Origin: Robiginitomaculum sp.
GTDB taxonomy: Bacteria; Pseudomonadota; Alphaproteobacteria; Caulobacterales; Maricaulaceae
Assembly: GCA_002733385.1 (NCBI GenBank)
Contig: NVVO01000008.1
Location: 59,516-74,879, forward strand
Direction of reading: 5' to 3'
Length of the DNA stretch: 15,364 nucleotides
Shown: in pieces, positions 1-6,410 of the stretch
Layout: each line of letters begins with the position of its first letter
How positions within the stretch are numbered: the stretch's first letter is position 1
Position numbers and translations under genes: made by a program
The notes under the pieces: model-generated
Told to the model about the DNA's origin: nothing
Database searches by the model: none
Seen by the model: the letters and a program-made list of their open reading frames with translations, nothing else

Positions 1-216
1 GTCGGCCTTAGCATTGAGTGGCGGGCATTTGACCAGCTTTTGCCGGACGGCGGTGATTTTGAACAAGAATTACCCAGCAAGTCCATTCGTGCCAGCTCAC
101 TATTGGCCGGGCTGGAATTGGCCAAAGAAGGCCAACTTGAAATCAGGCAGTCCGAAGCGTTTTCAACCATTTATCTGCGCGCCAAACCGCAACACAAAAA
201 CAGGAAACCGTCATGA
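1..216 (+). CDS. scpA: Segregation and condensation protein ScpA, C-terminal fragment
   Basis: The open frame enters from the left edge in frame 1 and stops at TGA 214-216, giving the last 71 residues of a larger protein. The fragment contains a winged-helix-like tail with 'SLLAGLELAKEGQLEIRQ' followed by 'FSTIYLR', which is typical of the ScpA kleisin C-terminus that binds the SMC head. ScpA works with SMC and ScpB in the bacterial condensin complex that compacts and segregates the chromosome. The identification is strengthened by the next gene, scpB, whose ATG overlaps this stop (ATGA at 213-216), implying translational coupling. The 5' part lies outside the window. Confidence 0.88.
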   Translation, partial: VGLSIEWRAFDQLLPDGGDFEQELPSKSIRASSLLAGLELAKEGQLEIRQSEAFSTIYLRAKPQHKNRKPS

Positions 217-977
217 GCGAACAAAACACCCCAAAGTCCCGTGTCGAGACCGCTGCCGCAGGTATTGAGCAGGATGTGATCAATCTAAATGAACGACTGG
301 TCACACGTTCAGACGGCGAGGCACTGCAGGACGATATGCGCTTGCTGGAAGCATTGCTGTTCGCGGCAGTGGAACCCATAGATATAGAGACCTTGCGTGA
401 GCGCATGCCGGACGGCTGTGATATTGGCGCATTACTGGCCAGATTGGCTAGGGATTATGCCGGGCGCGGTATAAATCTAATCCGGGTGGCGGACAGATGG
501 CGGTTTCAAACCGCTGTGGATTTGGAACATGATTTGGTCGATATCCGCGAAGCTCCGCGCAAATTGTCAAAGGCGGCCCTGGAAACCCTGGCCATTATTG
601 CCTACCACCAGCCTGTGACCCGCCCCGAAATCGAAGATATTCGCGGTGTGTCAGTATCGGGCGGTACGCTAGATGTATTGATGGAACTTAGCTGGGTGCG
701 TATTCGTGGCCGCCGCCGCACACCGGGTCGGCCTGCGACTTACGGCACTACGGAAAACTTTCTAGCCCATTTTAATCTAGAGCAAGTCACGGATCTACCG
801 GGGCGCGATGATCTAAAGGCGGCAGGGTTACTAGACGCCCGCCTGCCCAAAGATTTCGAAGTCCCAACCCCGATGCTGTCCATGGACATAGACGAAGACC
901 CAATCGAGGACGAAGAAGACGGCGAGTTCATGATGGACTTTATGGAAGATGACGAAAAGCCGGATTTGGACAGCTAA
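213..977 (+). CDS. scpB: Segregation and condensation protein ScpB
   Basis: A 254-residue protein, the accessory dimer of the SMC-ScpAB condensin, which binds the ScpA kleisin and acts at the nucleoid. Tandem winged-helix domains are recognisable. The first begins at about residue 42 ('MRLLEALLFAAVEPI') and runs to about 115. The second contains the signature 'PRKLSKAALETLAIIAYHQP' at 115-134, 'IEDIRGV' and the 'RGRRRTPGRP' stretch at 165-174. The roughly 40-residue N-terminal extension and the strongly acidic tail (about 225-254, rich in D and E) lie outside the core and are probably disordered. The start at 213 is supported by the ATGA overlap with scpA. In many alphaproteobacteria tatABC and serS follow scpB; here a convergent tRNA gene follows instead. 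Confidence 0.95.
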   Translation: MSEQNTPKSRVETAAAGIEQDVINLNERLVTRSDGEALQDDMRLLEALLFAAVEPIDIETLRERMPDGCDIGALLARLARDYAGRGINLIRVADRWRFQTAVDLEHDLVDIREAPRKLSKAALETLAIIAYHQPVTRPEIEDIRGVSVSGGTLDVLMELSWVRIRGRRRTPGRPATYGTTENFLAHFNLEQVTDLPGRDDLKAAGLLDARLPKDFEVPTPMLSMDIDEDPIEDEEDGEFMMDFMEDDEKPDLDS

Positions 978-1061
978 AGATCATGAAACCTGATGATGTT
1001 ATAAATGCGTATGCGAGGGCAACGTTCTTGGTAAAGCGCTAAGCCACAGATCAGTCAATTA

Positions 1062-1139
1062 GCAATGGTTTCGGTTACTGTCACCGCACATGGCTGTCTA
1101 CGGCGTACCGCGCTCACGGTGACGGCTCCGATCGATTGC
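1062..1139. repeat. Nested inverted repeat (possible structured RNA or terminator-like element)
   Basis: Three co-linear arm pairs are visible: GCAAT (1062-1066) with ATTGC (1135-1139), TCGG (1071-1074) with CCGA (1128-1131), and GTCACCG (1080-1086) with CGGTGAC (1117-1123). The unpaired spacers between arms are short and nearly symmetrical (4 and 3 nt, 5 and 4 nt), as in a long imperfect hairpin about 78 nt long. The 30-nt inner segment holds a further small CGG/CCG stem (1101-1103 with 1108-1110). It lies 84 nt after the scpB stop and 23 nt beyond the 3' end of the minus-strand tRNA. There is no T-run, so a normal intrinsic terminator is unlikely. Function is unknown. Confidence 0.4.
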
Positions 1140-1162
1140 AACCTCGGTACTGATGAGCTTAA

Positions 1163-1252
1163 TGGCGGAGAGGGAGGGATTCGAACCCCCGGTACACTTC
1201 CGTGCACGCCGGTTTTCAAGACCGGTGCATTCAACCGCTCTGCCACCTCTCC
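1163..1252 (-). tRNA. tRNA-Ser (anticodon TGA)
   Basis: Read on the minus strand, the 90-nt gene has a perfect 7-bp acceptor stem (GGAGAGG at 1252-1246 with CCTCTCC at 1173-1167), a G discriminator and an encoded CCA (1165-1163). The anticodon loop CTTGAAA, closed by CCGGT/ACCGG, gives anticodon TGA for UCA-type serine codons. The long variable arm typical of class II tRNA-Ser and a T-loop with TTCGAAT are present. It is convergent to scpB and divergent from rlpA. No clear terminator with a T-run follows its 3' end. Confidence 0.97.
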
Positions 1253-1258
1253 ATAAGA

Positions 1259-1270
1259 TGCCCTGCGGGT
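1259..1270 (+). repeat. Direct repeat copy 1, next to tRNA-Ser
   Basis: The 12-mer TGCCCTGCGGGT begins 7 bases beyond the 5' end of the tRNA-Ser gene and recurs exactly at 1509-1520. The match continues imperfectly downstream as RCAARG, so about 18 bases are shared. Such a pair next to a tRNA could be a duplication scar, but two copies only 250 bp apart do not establish an element. Confidence 0.4.
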
Positions 1271-1508
1271 ACAAGGTTAAGCGAGCTTAGAGACGCGGAG
1301 TTAGCAAGCGTTGCGCCATTGCGCAAGGGGCTTAGTTGGGTTTTTGTAACAAATATCCCAGATAGAGCAGGGGTTCATATTTGGTAAACCTTGTCTGCCA
1401 ACAGGCTATTAAGGTTGAAAATGAAAGACTTTTTAAGCCTGTCTTATAACTCGGATTTAAAGTTACTGTTTTATGTTGCCAGATAATTCAGGGTGAATGG
1501 GTGCAAAG

Positions 1509-1520
1509 TGCCCTGCGGGT
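1509..1520 (+). repeat. Direct repeat copy 2, upstream of rlpA
   Basis: Second exact copy of TGCCCTGCGGGT. It is itself flanked by two GTGCAAAG octamers (1501-1508 and 1519-1526), so the site looks like a local 18-nt duplication. It lies 61 bases before the rlpA start codon and could fall in the rlpA leader. Confidence 0.4.
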
Positions 1521-1581
1521 GCAAAGCCCTCTTTTAGGTGTCGAGCCGAAACTATACGGTTCATTGGTAACAGGAATGAAA

Positions 1582-2610
1582 ATGACAAAACTTACATTTG
1601 ACGGGTTGGCTAGAACGGGTTTGGTAACATTTTTGGGTTTGGGGGCTTTGAGCCTGGGTGCATGTAGTACAACATCCGGCAGCATGAGTGTTGGAGCGCC
1701 TATCAGTTATAAAGTCGATCAGGGCAGGACATTTGCCAAAATGCCTCAGCGACCGGCTGCAAAACAGGCAAAGCGTGCAAAATTGCCACACTACCGCCCT
1801 GTAACACCGTCTGAGCTGAGAAATGTAGATACAACTCTTTATGCCCACCAAAAAGTCGGCAGGATCTATACAATATTTGGCAAAAACTACACGCCAAAGC
1901 ACCAGCCCAGATATGATAAAACTGGCACGGCCTCATGGTACGGTGATAAATTTCACGGCAAGCCAACGGCGACAGGTGAAATTTATGACATGAATGATAT
2001 CACCGCCGCTCACAAAACCATGGCCTTAAATTCTATGGTGCTGGTCACCAATGTCACAACCGGAAAGCAGCTAATGGTGCGGGTCAATGATCGGGGGCCA
2101 TTTGTTGGCGACAGAATTATCGATCTTAGCCGCGCCGCCGCCCAGGAACTTGGTATGTTTACATCCGGCCTGGCGCAAGTACGAGTGCAATATGCAGGCC
2201 CTGCCGATCCTAGGGCGTCCAAAAAACATAAATCGCGCAGGTCACTAAAATCTCTGCCCAAGTTTACGCCAAAACCAATACCAGTCTTGCCAAGGCCGCG
2301 CATTGAGCAAGCGCCAGAAGCCGTAGCAGATCTGTTACAATCTATACCGAAATATAAACCATTGCGGGACTTGGTAATACCACCAGCCGCCCAAACCGCT
2401 CTACCGCAGCCGCAAAACCATATTCCTCATAACGGCATGCCAAAAAGGGCAGACATGCCGACCGGTAATTTGGAAGACGGCCCCATAACACTGACAATTA
2501 AAGGCCCGGTACATATGGCATCTGATAAAAATGACGGCACATATGCAAAACCCCGTTTCATACCTGCTGTCAATTACACCAAAATACCAGCATCAAAATC
2601 CGGAGAATAA
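1582..2610 (+). CDS. rlpA: RlpA-like septal/peptidoglycan lipoprotein (lytic transglycosylase family)
   Basis: From ATG 1582 the protein has 342 residues. An AGGA (1572-1575) lies 6 nt before this ATG and is too close to the ATG at 1576, so 1582 is preferred. The N-terminus is a lipoprotein signal with lipobox L-G-A-C and Cys28 as the predicted lipidated residue. A double-psi beta-barrel spans about 113-205 and carries the family signature 'TASWYG', 'TATGE', 'TAAHK' and 'VNDRGPF', with likely catalytic Glu133, His144 and Asp170. RlpA proteins cleave denuded glycan strands at division sites in species where they are active. The C-terminal 135 residues are basic and proline-rich, and I see no SPOR domain, unlike many RlpA proteins, so septal targeting may differ. 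It appears monocistronic: a strong terminator follows. Confidence 0.92.
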   Translation: MTKLTFDGLARTGLVTFLGLGALSLGACSTTSGSMSVGAPISYKVDQGRTFAKMPQRPAAKQAKRAKLPHYRPVTPSELRNVDTTLYAHQKVGRIYTIFGKNYTPKHQPRYDKTGTASWYGDKFHGKPTATGEIYDMNDITAAHKTMALNSMVLVTNVTTGKQLMVRVNDRGPFVGDRIIDLSRAAAQELGMFTSGLAQVRVQYAGPADPRASKKHKSRRSLKSLPKFTPKPIPVLPRPRIEQAPEAVADLLQSIPKYKPLRDLVIPPAAQTALPQPQNHIPHNGMPKRADMPTGNLEDGPITLTIKGPVHMASDKNDGTYAKPRFIPAVNYTKIPASKSGE

Positions 2611-2662
2611 CCTGAAAATAAAGGTTTTCTAGCCTTTACGAATCTATCCATACATGGGAGTT

Positions 2663-2694
2663 AGGCGCAACAAACTGTTGCGCCTTTGCTTTTT
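2663..2694 (+). terminator. Intrinsic terminator after rlpA
   Basis: A perfect 9-bp GC-rich stem, AGGCGCAAC (2663-2671) and GTTGCGCCT (2677-2685), closes a 5-nt loop and is followed by a T-rich tract ending in five T (2690-2694). It lies 52 nt after the rlpA stop and only 40 nt before the next start codon. A smaller hairpin TAAAGG/CCTTTA (2619-2624 with 2633-2638) precedes it. The downstream operon therefore needs its own promoter in about 40 bp, or read-through. Confidence 0.88.
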
Positions 2695-2734
2695 GGGCAA
2701 CACCAGTTAGGATTTAGGCTGGTATGGATTGGTT

Positions 2735-3892
2735 ATGATAAAGTATTTTTTTGCAGGCATGGCTTTGGTGTTGCACCTGATCACGCCATCTGCATTCGCA
2801 CAAACCGACAGTGAATTTCAGACATCAGCGAGTAATTTGGTTATACTGGATTATCAAAGCGGAGAAATCCTGTTTGAAAAGAACGCCCGCACCCTCATGT
2901 ACCCGGCCTCCATGACCAAAATCATGACGGCCATTATTGTCTTTGACCGTCTAAAAACCGGCGAATTGGCTTTGGATGACGAGTTTAAGGTCAGCGAAGA
3001 TGCCTGGCGGCGCGGTGGTGCGGCCTCTGGGTCTTCCACCATGTTTCTCGAGCCTAACTCCAAAGTAAAAATCCGTGATTTATTGCGCGGGGTCATTGTT
3101 CAATCTGGCAATGACGCTTGTATTGTGTTGGCTCAGGGCATTGCCGGCAGTGAGGCGGCCTTTGCCGAATTGATGAATATCAAAGCACGGGAATTGGGCT
3201 TGGAAAATGCGAACTTTGTCAATGCGACCGGCTGGCCTGACCCAAACCATAAAATCAGTGCTTACGAACTGGCATGGTTGGCCCGACATTCCATAGCCGC
3301 CCATACCGAAATGTTTAAAATATATGCACAGCGGGAATTTACCTGGAACGGCATTACACAGAAAAACCGCAATCCCCTTTACGGCTCGAACATAGAGGGA
3401 GTGGACGGCATGAAAACCGGGCACACCAAAATTTCCAAATACGGTTTTGTCGGCACGGGTATGCAAAACGATGTGCGCAGAATTTTTGTCATCAATGGTC
3501 TTGAGACCAACGCCCGGAGGCGATCTGAATCGCGCCGGGTCATGGGCAAGGCTTTTGAGGCGTTTAAAGTCTACGACCTTTATATGGCTGGTGGCAAAGT
3601 CGGATCTGCACCAGTATTCATGGGTAAATCGGAAGCGGTCGATTTGGTCGCCAGCGAAGATGTTCCTGTGGGCCTCTACATGCCCGCCCGCACACAACTA
3701 AAATTACAAATCAAATATCTAGGTCCAATACCTGCGCCAATATCCGAAGGCGAACATATTGCTGACCTAATTATAACCGCCCCAGGACGGGAAACGGAAA
3801 TCATTGCATTATTGGCAGGACAGGATGTAAAGAGAAAATCCATTCCCGCCCGGATAATGGCATCACTGATGCGTAAAATTCTTGCTCAATAG
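2735..3892 (+). CDS. D-alanyl-D-alanine carboxypeptidase, PBP5/6 family
   Basis: From ATG 2735 the protein has 385 residues; an in-frame TTG two codons earlier (2729) is the alternative start. A Sec signal peptide (about 1-22, ending 'SAFA') is followed by a peptidase S11 domain. All three penicillin-binding motifs are intact: Ser59-M-T-Lys62, Ser124-G-Asn126 and Lys227-T-Gly229. The length and a C-terminal beta-rich domain (about 285-365) fit the PBP5 family. The enzyme removes the terminal D-Ala from peptidoglycan pentapeptides in the periplasm. A short helical, basic C-terminus ('RIMASLMRKILAQ') could be the usual amphipathic membrane anchor. It opens an operon with tmk 24 nt downstream. 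dacC/dacF-type naming cannot be decided from the sequence. Confidence 0.94.
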   Translation: MIKYFFAGMALVLHLITPSAFAQTDSEFQTSASNLVILDYQSGEILFEKNARTLMYPASMTKIMTAIIVFDRLKTGELALDDEFKVSEDAWRRGGAASGSSTMFLEPNSKVKIRDLLRGVIVQSGNDACIVLAQGIAGSEAAFAELMNIKARELGLENANFVNATGWPDPNHKISAYELAWLARHSIAAHTEMFKIYAQREFTWNGITQKNRNPLYGSNIEGVDGMKTGHTKISKYGFVGTGMQNDVRRIFVINGLETNARRRSESRRVMGKAFEAFKVYDLYMAGGKVGSAPVFMGKSEAVDLVASEDVPVGLYMPARTQLKLQIKYLGPIPAPISEGEHIADLIITAPGRETEIIALLAGQDVKRKSIPARIMASLMRKILAQ

Positions 3893-3916
3893 ATGGGCAA
3901 ATAGTAAAGAGAGCAT

Positions 3917-4558
3917 ATGAAAACCGGAAAATTTATTAGCCTGGAAGGCGGCGAAGGAGCCGGAAAAACCACCCAGGCCACACGCATTAAGTCGGCTTTG
4001 GAAGCTGCCAATATAGAAGTTGTTATCACCCGCGAACCAGGCGGCACATTTGGGGCCGAAGCCATTCGCGACCTGGTGCTTGGCGGATCCCACGAACGCT
4101 GGTCTGGCTTGACCGAATTGTTGTTGATGTATGCAGCGCGGCTCGATCATGTGGAAAAATTGATAAAACCGGCATTGGCACGCGGCGTCTGGGTGTTGTG
4201 TGACCGGTTCTCGGATTCGTCAATGGCCTATCAGGGCTATGCCAGAGGGCTGGGGCGCGAGAAGGTCGCCGCCATAGATGAAGTGGTATTGGGCGGTTTT
4301 AAGCCAGATTTGACCATATTGTTTGATATTGACCCGATCTTGGCTCAAAGGCGGGTCAAGGCACGCGGCGAGGATTTATCGCGTTTCGACACTGAGGATT
4401 TGGATTTTCACAAAACCTTGCGGGCCGCTTTTTTGGACATTGCCAAACGAAACACCGAGCGGTTTGGCATTGTGGACGCCACCTTGTCTAGGGACGCCAT
4501 CGAAGCCCAGATCAAACATCTGCTGATGCAAAAATTTTCGGGGCTTCGTCTTGGCTAG
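3917..4558 (+). CDS. tmk: Thymidylate kinase (dTMP kinase)
   Basis: A 213-residue cytoplasmic enzyme that phosphorylates dTMP to dTDP with ATP for DNA synthesis. The P-loop 'GGEGAGKTTQ' is at 11-20, the dTMP-binding 'REPGGT' at 39-44, the D-R-F motif (usually DRY/DRF) at 96-98 with 'AYQG' at 104-107, and an Arg-rich lid near 145-156 precedes 'RFDTEDLDFH'. An AAGAGAG purine run lies just upstream of ATG 3917. The last 8 bases overlap the TTG start of holB. Coupling of tmk with holB is common in bacteria. Confidence 0.96.
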   Translation: MKTGKFISLEGGEGAGKTTQATRIKSALEAANIEVVITREPGGTFGAEAIRDLVLGGSHERWSGLTELLLMYAARLDHVEKLIKPALARGVWVLCDRFSDSSMAYQGYARGLGREKVAAIDEVVLGGFKPDLTILFDIDPILAQRRVKARGEDLSRFDTEDLDFHKTLRAAFLDIAKRNTERFGIVDATLSRDAIEAQIKHLLMQKFSGLRLG

Positions 4559-5609
4559 AGCTGATACAGAACCATATCCTGAAGCCGACAGGGCCGATGG
4601 CTGCCCCCGGCCACGGGATGTTTTTTCGCTGATCGGCCATAAGCGAGCCGAAGTCAGTTTCGCCGCTTTGTTGGCCAATGATACCTTGCACCATGCCTGG
4701 CTGATCAGTGGGCCTACGGGTATTGGCAAGGCGACTTTGGCCTACCGGATGATTCGCACAGTGCTTGGTGGCCAGCCGCAAAACATTGGCAGGCTTGATG
4801 TGCCAGCCGACGATCCAGTGGCACAAAGAGTGCAATCTCTTGGTCATGGGGATTTTCTGCTTATTCGTCGCCCCTTTGATATGAAAACCAAAAAACTGCG
4901 CAGCGAAATCCCCATTGCTGAAGCCCGTAAGATTGGTCAGTTTTTCTCGCGCAAAGCCTCTGAGGGCGGTTGGCGGGTGTGTTTGATTGACAGTATTGAC
5001 GAGATGAACCGCAATGCGAGCAATGCTTTGCTTAAAATATTGGAAGAACCGCCCAAACGGGCTTTGCTGATTTTGCTTTCAAATGCGCCGGGGCGTTTAC
5101 TGCCGACCATCCGTTCACGCTGCATGCCGCTGGCCCTGCGCCCGGTTCCTGAAATCGAGCTGCGGGATTGGTTGGCCAAATGTGTCAATGCCGAAGACAG
5201 AGATATTGAGGCGGCGATAAAACTGGCGGCTGGTGCACCTGGCAAAGCTTTGGCCTATGTGCAAAACGCCGACACGGTTTTGCGGCCTCTGGCGCGTTTT
5301 ATCAATGGTTTTCCGGCCCAAAATGCGCGGCTGTATCACAGTATATCTGACACATTGTCTTTGGCTAAGAACGCCGCCAGTCATGATTTGTTTTGGCAAG
5401 GTTTGCAAGATATATTGCACGCCCAAGCCGTTTATGCGGCAACCGGGGAATGGGGCGGGGCGTTTGAGCCAATTGCATTGCAGCGCGGCGCCGATCAATG
5501 GGTGGCCATTCGAGGGGATTTAAACCAGATGCGCTTGGCCGGAGCCGGCCTAAATATGAACAAGAAAAACGTACTTTTGCAAGGTTTGATGCGGATTGGG
5601 GCGGATTGA
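4551..5609 (+). CDS. holB: DNA polymerase III subunit delta prime
   Basis: A 352-residue clamp-loader subunit of the AAA+ fold. Features are the alphaproteobacterial start block ending 'LIGH', 'LHHAW' (46-50), a P-loop 'GPTGIGKAT' (54-62), 'DSIDEMNRNASNALLKILEE' (147-166) and the sensor/Arg-finger 'RSRC' (188-191). The zinc-binding Cys cluster seen in many delta-prime/gamma subunits is not evident. Translation appears to begin at TTG 4551, overlapping tmk by 8 nt, because no in-frame ATG precedes the conserved region; this suggests coupling. The stop overlaps the tatD start as TGATG (5607-5611). In many alphaproteobacteria metG follows holB, but not here. Confidence 0.93.
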   Translation: MARADTEPYPEADRADGCPRPRDVFSLIGHKRAEVSFAALLANDTLHHAWLISGPTGIGKATLAYRMIRTVLGGQPQNIGRLDVPADDPVAQRVQSLGHGDFLLIRRPFDMKTKKLRSEIPIAEARKIGQFFSRKASEGGWRVCLIDSIDEMNRNASNALLKILEEPPKRALLILLSNAPGRLLPTIRSRCMPLALRPVPEIELRDWLAKCVNAEDRDIEAAIKLAAGAPGKALAYVQNADTVLRPLARFINGFPAQNARLYHSISDTLSLAKNAASHDLFWQGLQDILHAQAVYAATGEWGGAFEPIALQRGADQWVAIRGDLNQMRLAGAGLNMNKKNVLLQGLMRIGAD

Positions 5610-6397
5610 TGTTTTTGGTCGATAGTCATGTCAATTTACACGTAGAGCAGTTCACGGATGATCTAGTGCAAGTAGTTGCCCGTGCCAGGGATGCAGATGT
5701 TGGCACCATGCTCAATATTTGCTGCAATATTTCAGAATTTGACGCGGTGCTGACCGTAGCGGATAAGTTTGACAATATCTATGCATCCGTCGGAACCCAT
5801 CCCCATGAGGCGCGGGAAAATCCGGATATAAAGGCCAGTGAAATCATAGAGCTGAGCCGGCATGCAAAAGTAATCGGAATCGGGGAGACTGGGCTGGATT
5901 TTCATTATAATTACTCAGACGCACAGGACCAATATGCCAATTTTCTCGCTCATATTGATGCGGCCCGCCAAACCCAATTACCCCTAATCATTCATAGCCG
6001 AAATGCGGATAAAGAGATGGCGGAACTGCTTGCAACCGAGATGAAAAAGGGTGAATTTCCTGCCCTGTTGCATTGTTATACCGGCGGTGCGGATCTGGCC
6101 CGCCTGGCCGCAGATTTAGGGCTTTATTTTTCACTTTCGGGCATTCTAACCTTTAAAAACGCCCATGATTTGCGGGAAATTTCCAAAAACCTGCCAGAAG
6201 ACAGATTATTGATCGAAACCGATTGCCCTTATTTGGCACCGATGCCGCACCGGGGGCGCCGTAATGAACCTGCCTGGGTTGTGCGTGTAGCCGAGGATTT
6301 GGCGGCCCTCAAAGGCTGGAGCGTTGAGGATACCGCTAAACGTACTACGGACGCATTTTTTAACTTGTTTACCAAGGCGGAAAGACCCGCGTCATGA
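5609..6397 (+). CDS. tatD: TatD family metal-dependent DNase/hydrolase, with H-to-N change in the HxH motif
   Basis: From ATG 5609 (TGATG overlap with holB) the protein has 262 residues, the normal TatD length; a longer in-frame start at 5498 would lie inside holB and is rejected. The TIM-barrel metallohydrolase motifs are 'VDSHVNL' (4-10), 'GIGETGLDF' with Glu93, 'IIHSR' with His129, 'LLHCYTGG' with His155 and 'IETDCPYLAP' with Asp205. The N-terminal motif usually reads H-x-H; here it is His7-x-Asn9, so one expected metal ligand is replaced while the others remain. Family members are 3'-5' exonucleases or D-Tyr-tRNA-type hydrolases, and activity in this protein is uncertain. The MBL gene starts 14 nt downstream. 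Confidence 0.93.
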   Translation: MFLVDSHVNLHVEQFTDDLVQVVARARDADVGTMLNICCNISEFDAVLTVADKFDNIYASVGTHPHEARENPDIKASEIIELSRHAKVIGIGETGLDFHYNYSDAQDQYANFLAHIDAARQTQLPLIIHSRNADKEMAELLATEMKKGEFPALLHCYTGGADLARLAADLGLYFSLSGILTFKNAHDLREISKNLPEDRLLIETDCPYLAPMPHRGRRNEPAWVVRVAEDLAALKGWSVEDTAKRTTDAFFNLFTKAERPAS

Positions 6398-6410
6398 GTG
6401 ATAAAGTGTT

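Larger units (their letters stand above)
1253..1581. other. Intergenic spacer between tRNA-Ser and rlpA
   Basis: This stretch of about 330 bases holds no convincing gene. It must carry the minus-strand promoter of the tRNA and the plus-strand promoter of rlpA, but I could not fix a good -35/-10 pair for either. Visible structures are a 6-bp hairpin TTGCGC/GCGCAA (1311-1316 with 1321-1326), an inverted repeat ACAGGCT/AGCCTGT (1401-1407 with 1436-1442), and two copies of a 12-mer at its two ends. An in-frame GTG at 1501 would extend rlpA upstream but is not needed. Confidence 0.5.

Noticed and set aside
1055..1256. Open frames of 63 codons on both strands
   Set aside because: They run through the tRNA-Ser gene and the inverted repeat, and show no protein-like features.
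1501..1581. GTG start extending rlpA by 27 residues
   Set aside because: It would bury the lipoprotein signal peptide; ATG 1582 has an AGGA at 6 nt and starts the signal correctly.
3080..3697. A 205-codon open frame on the minus strand
   Set aside because: It is a shadow of the D,D-carboxypeptidase, whose catalytic motifs are intact on the plus strand.
5498..5608. Upstream in-frame extension of tatD
   Set aside because: It overlaps coding holB by 111 bp, and TatD proteins normally begin at the residues encoded from 5609.
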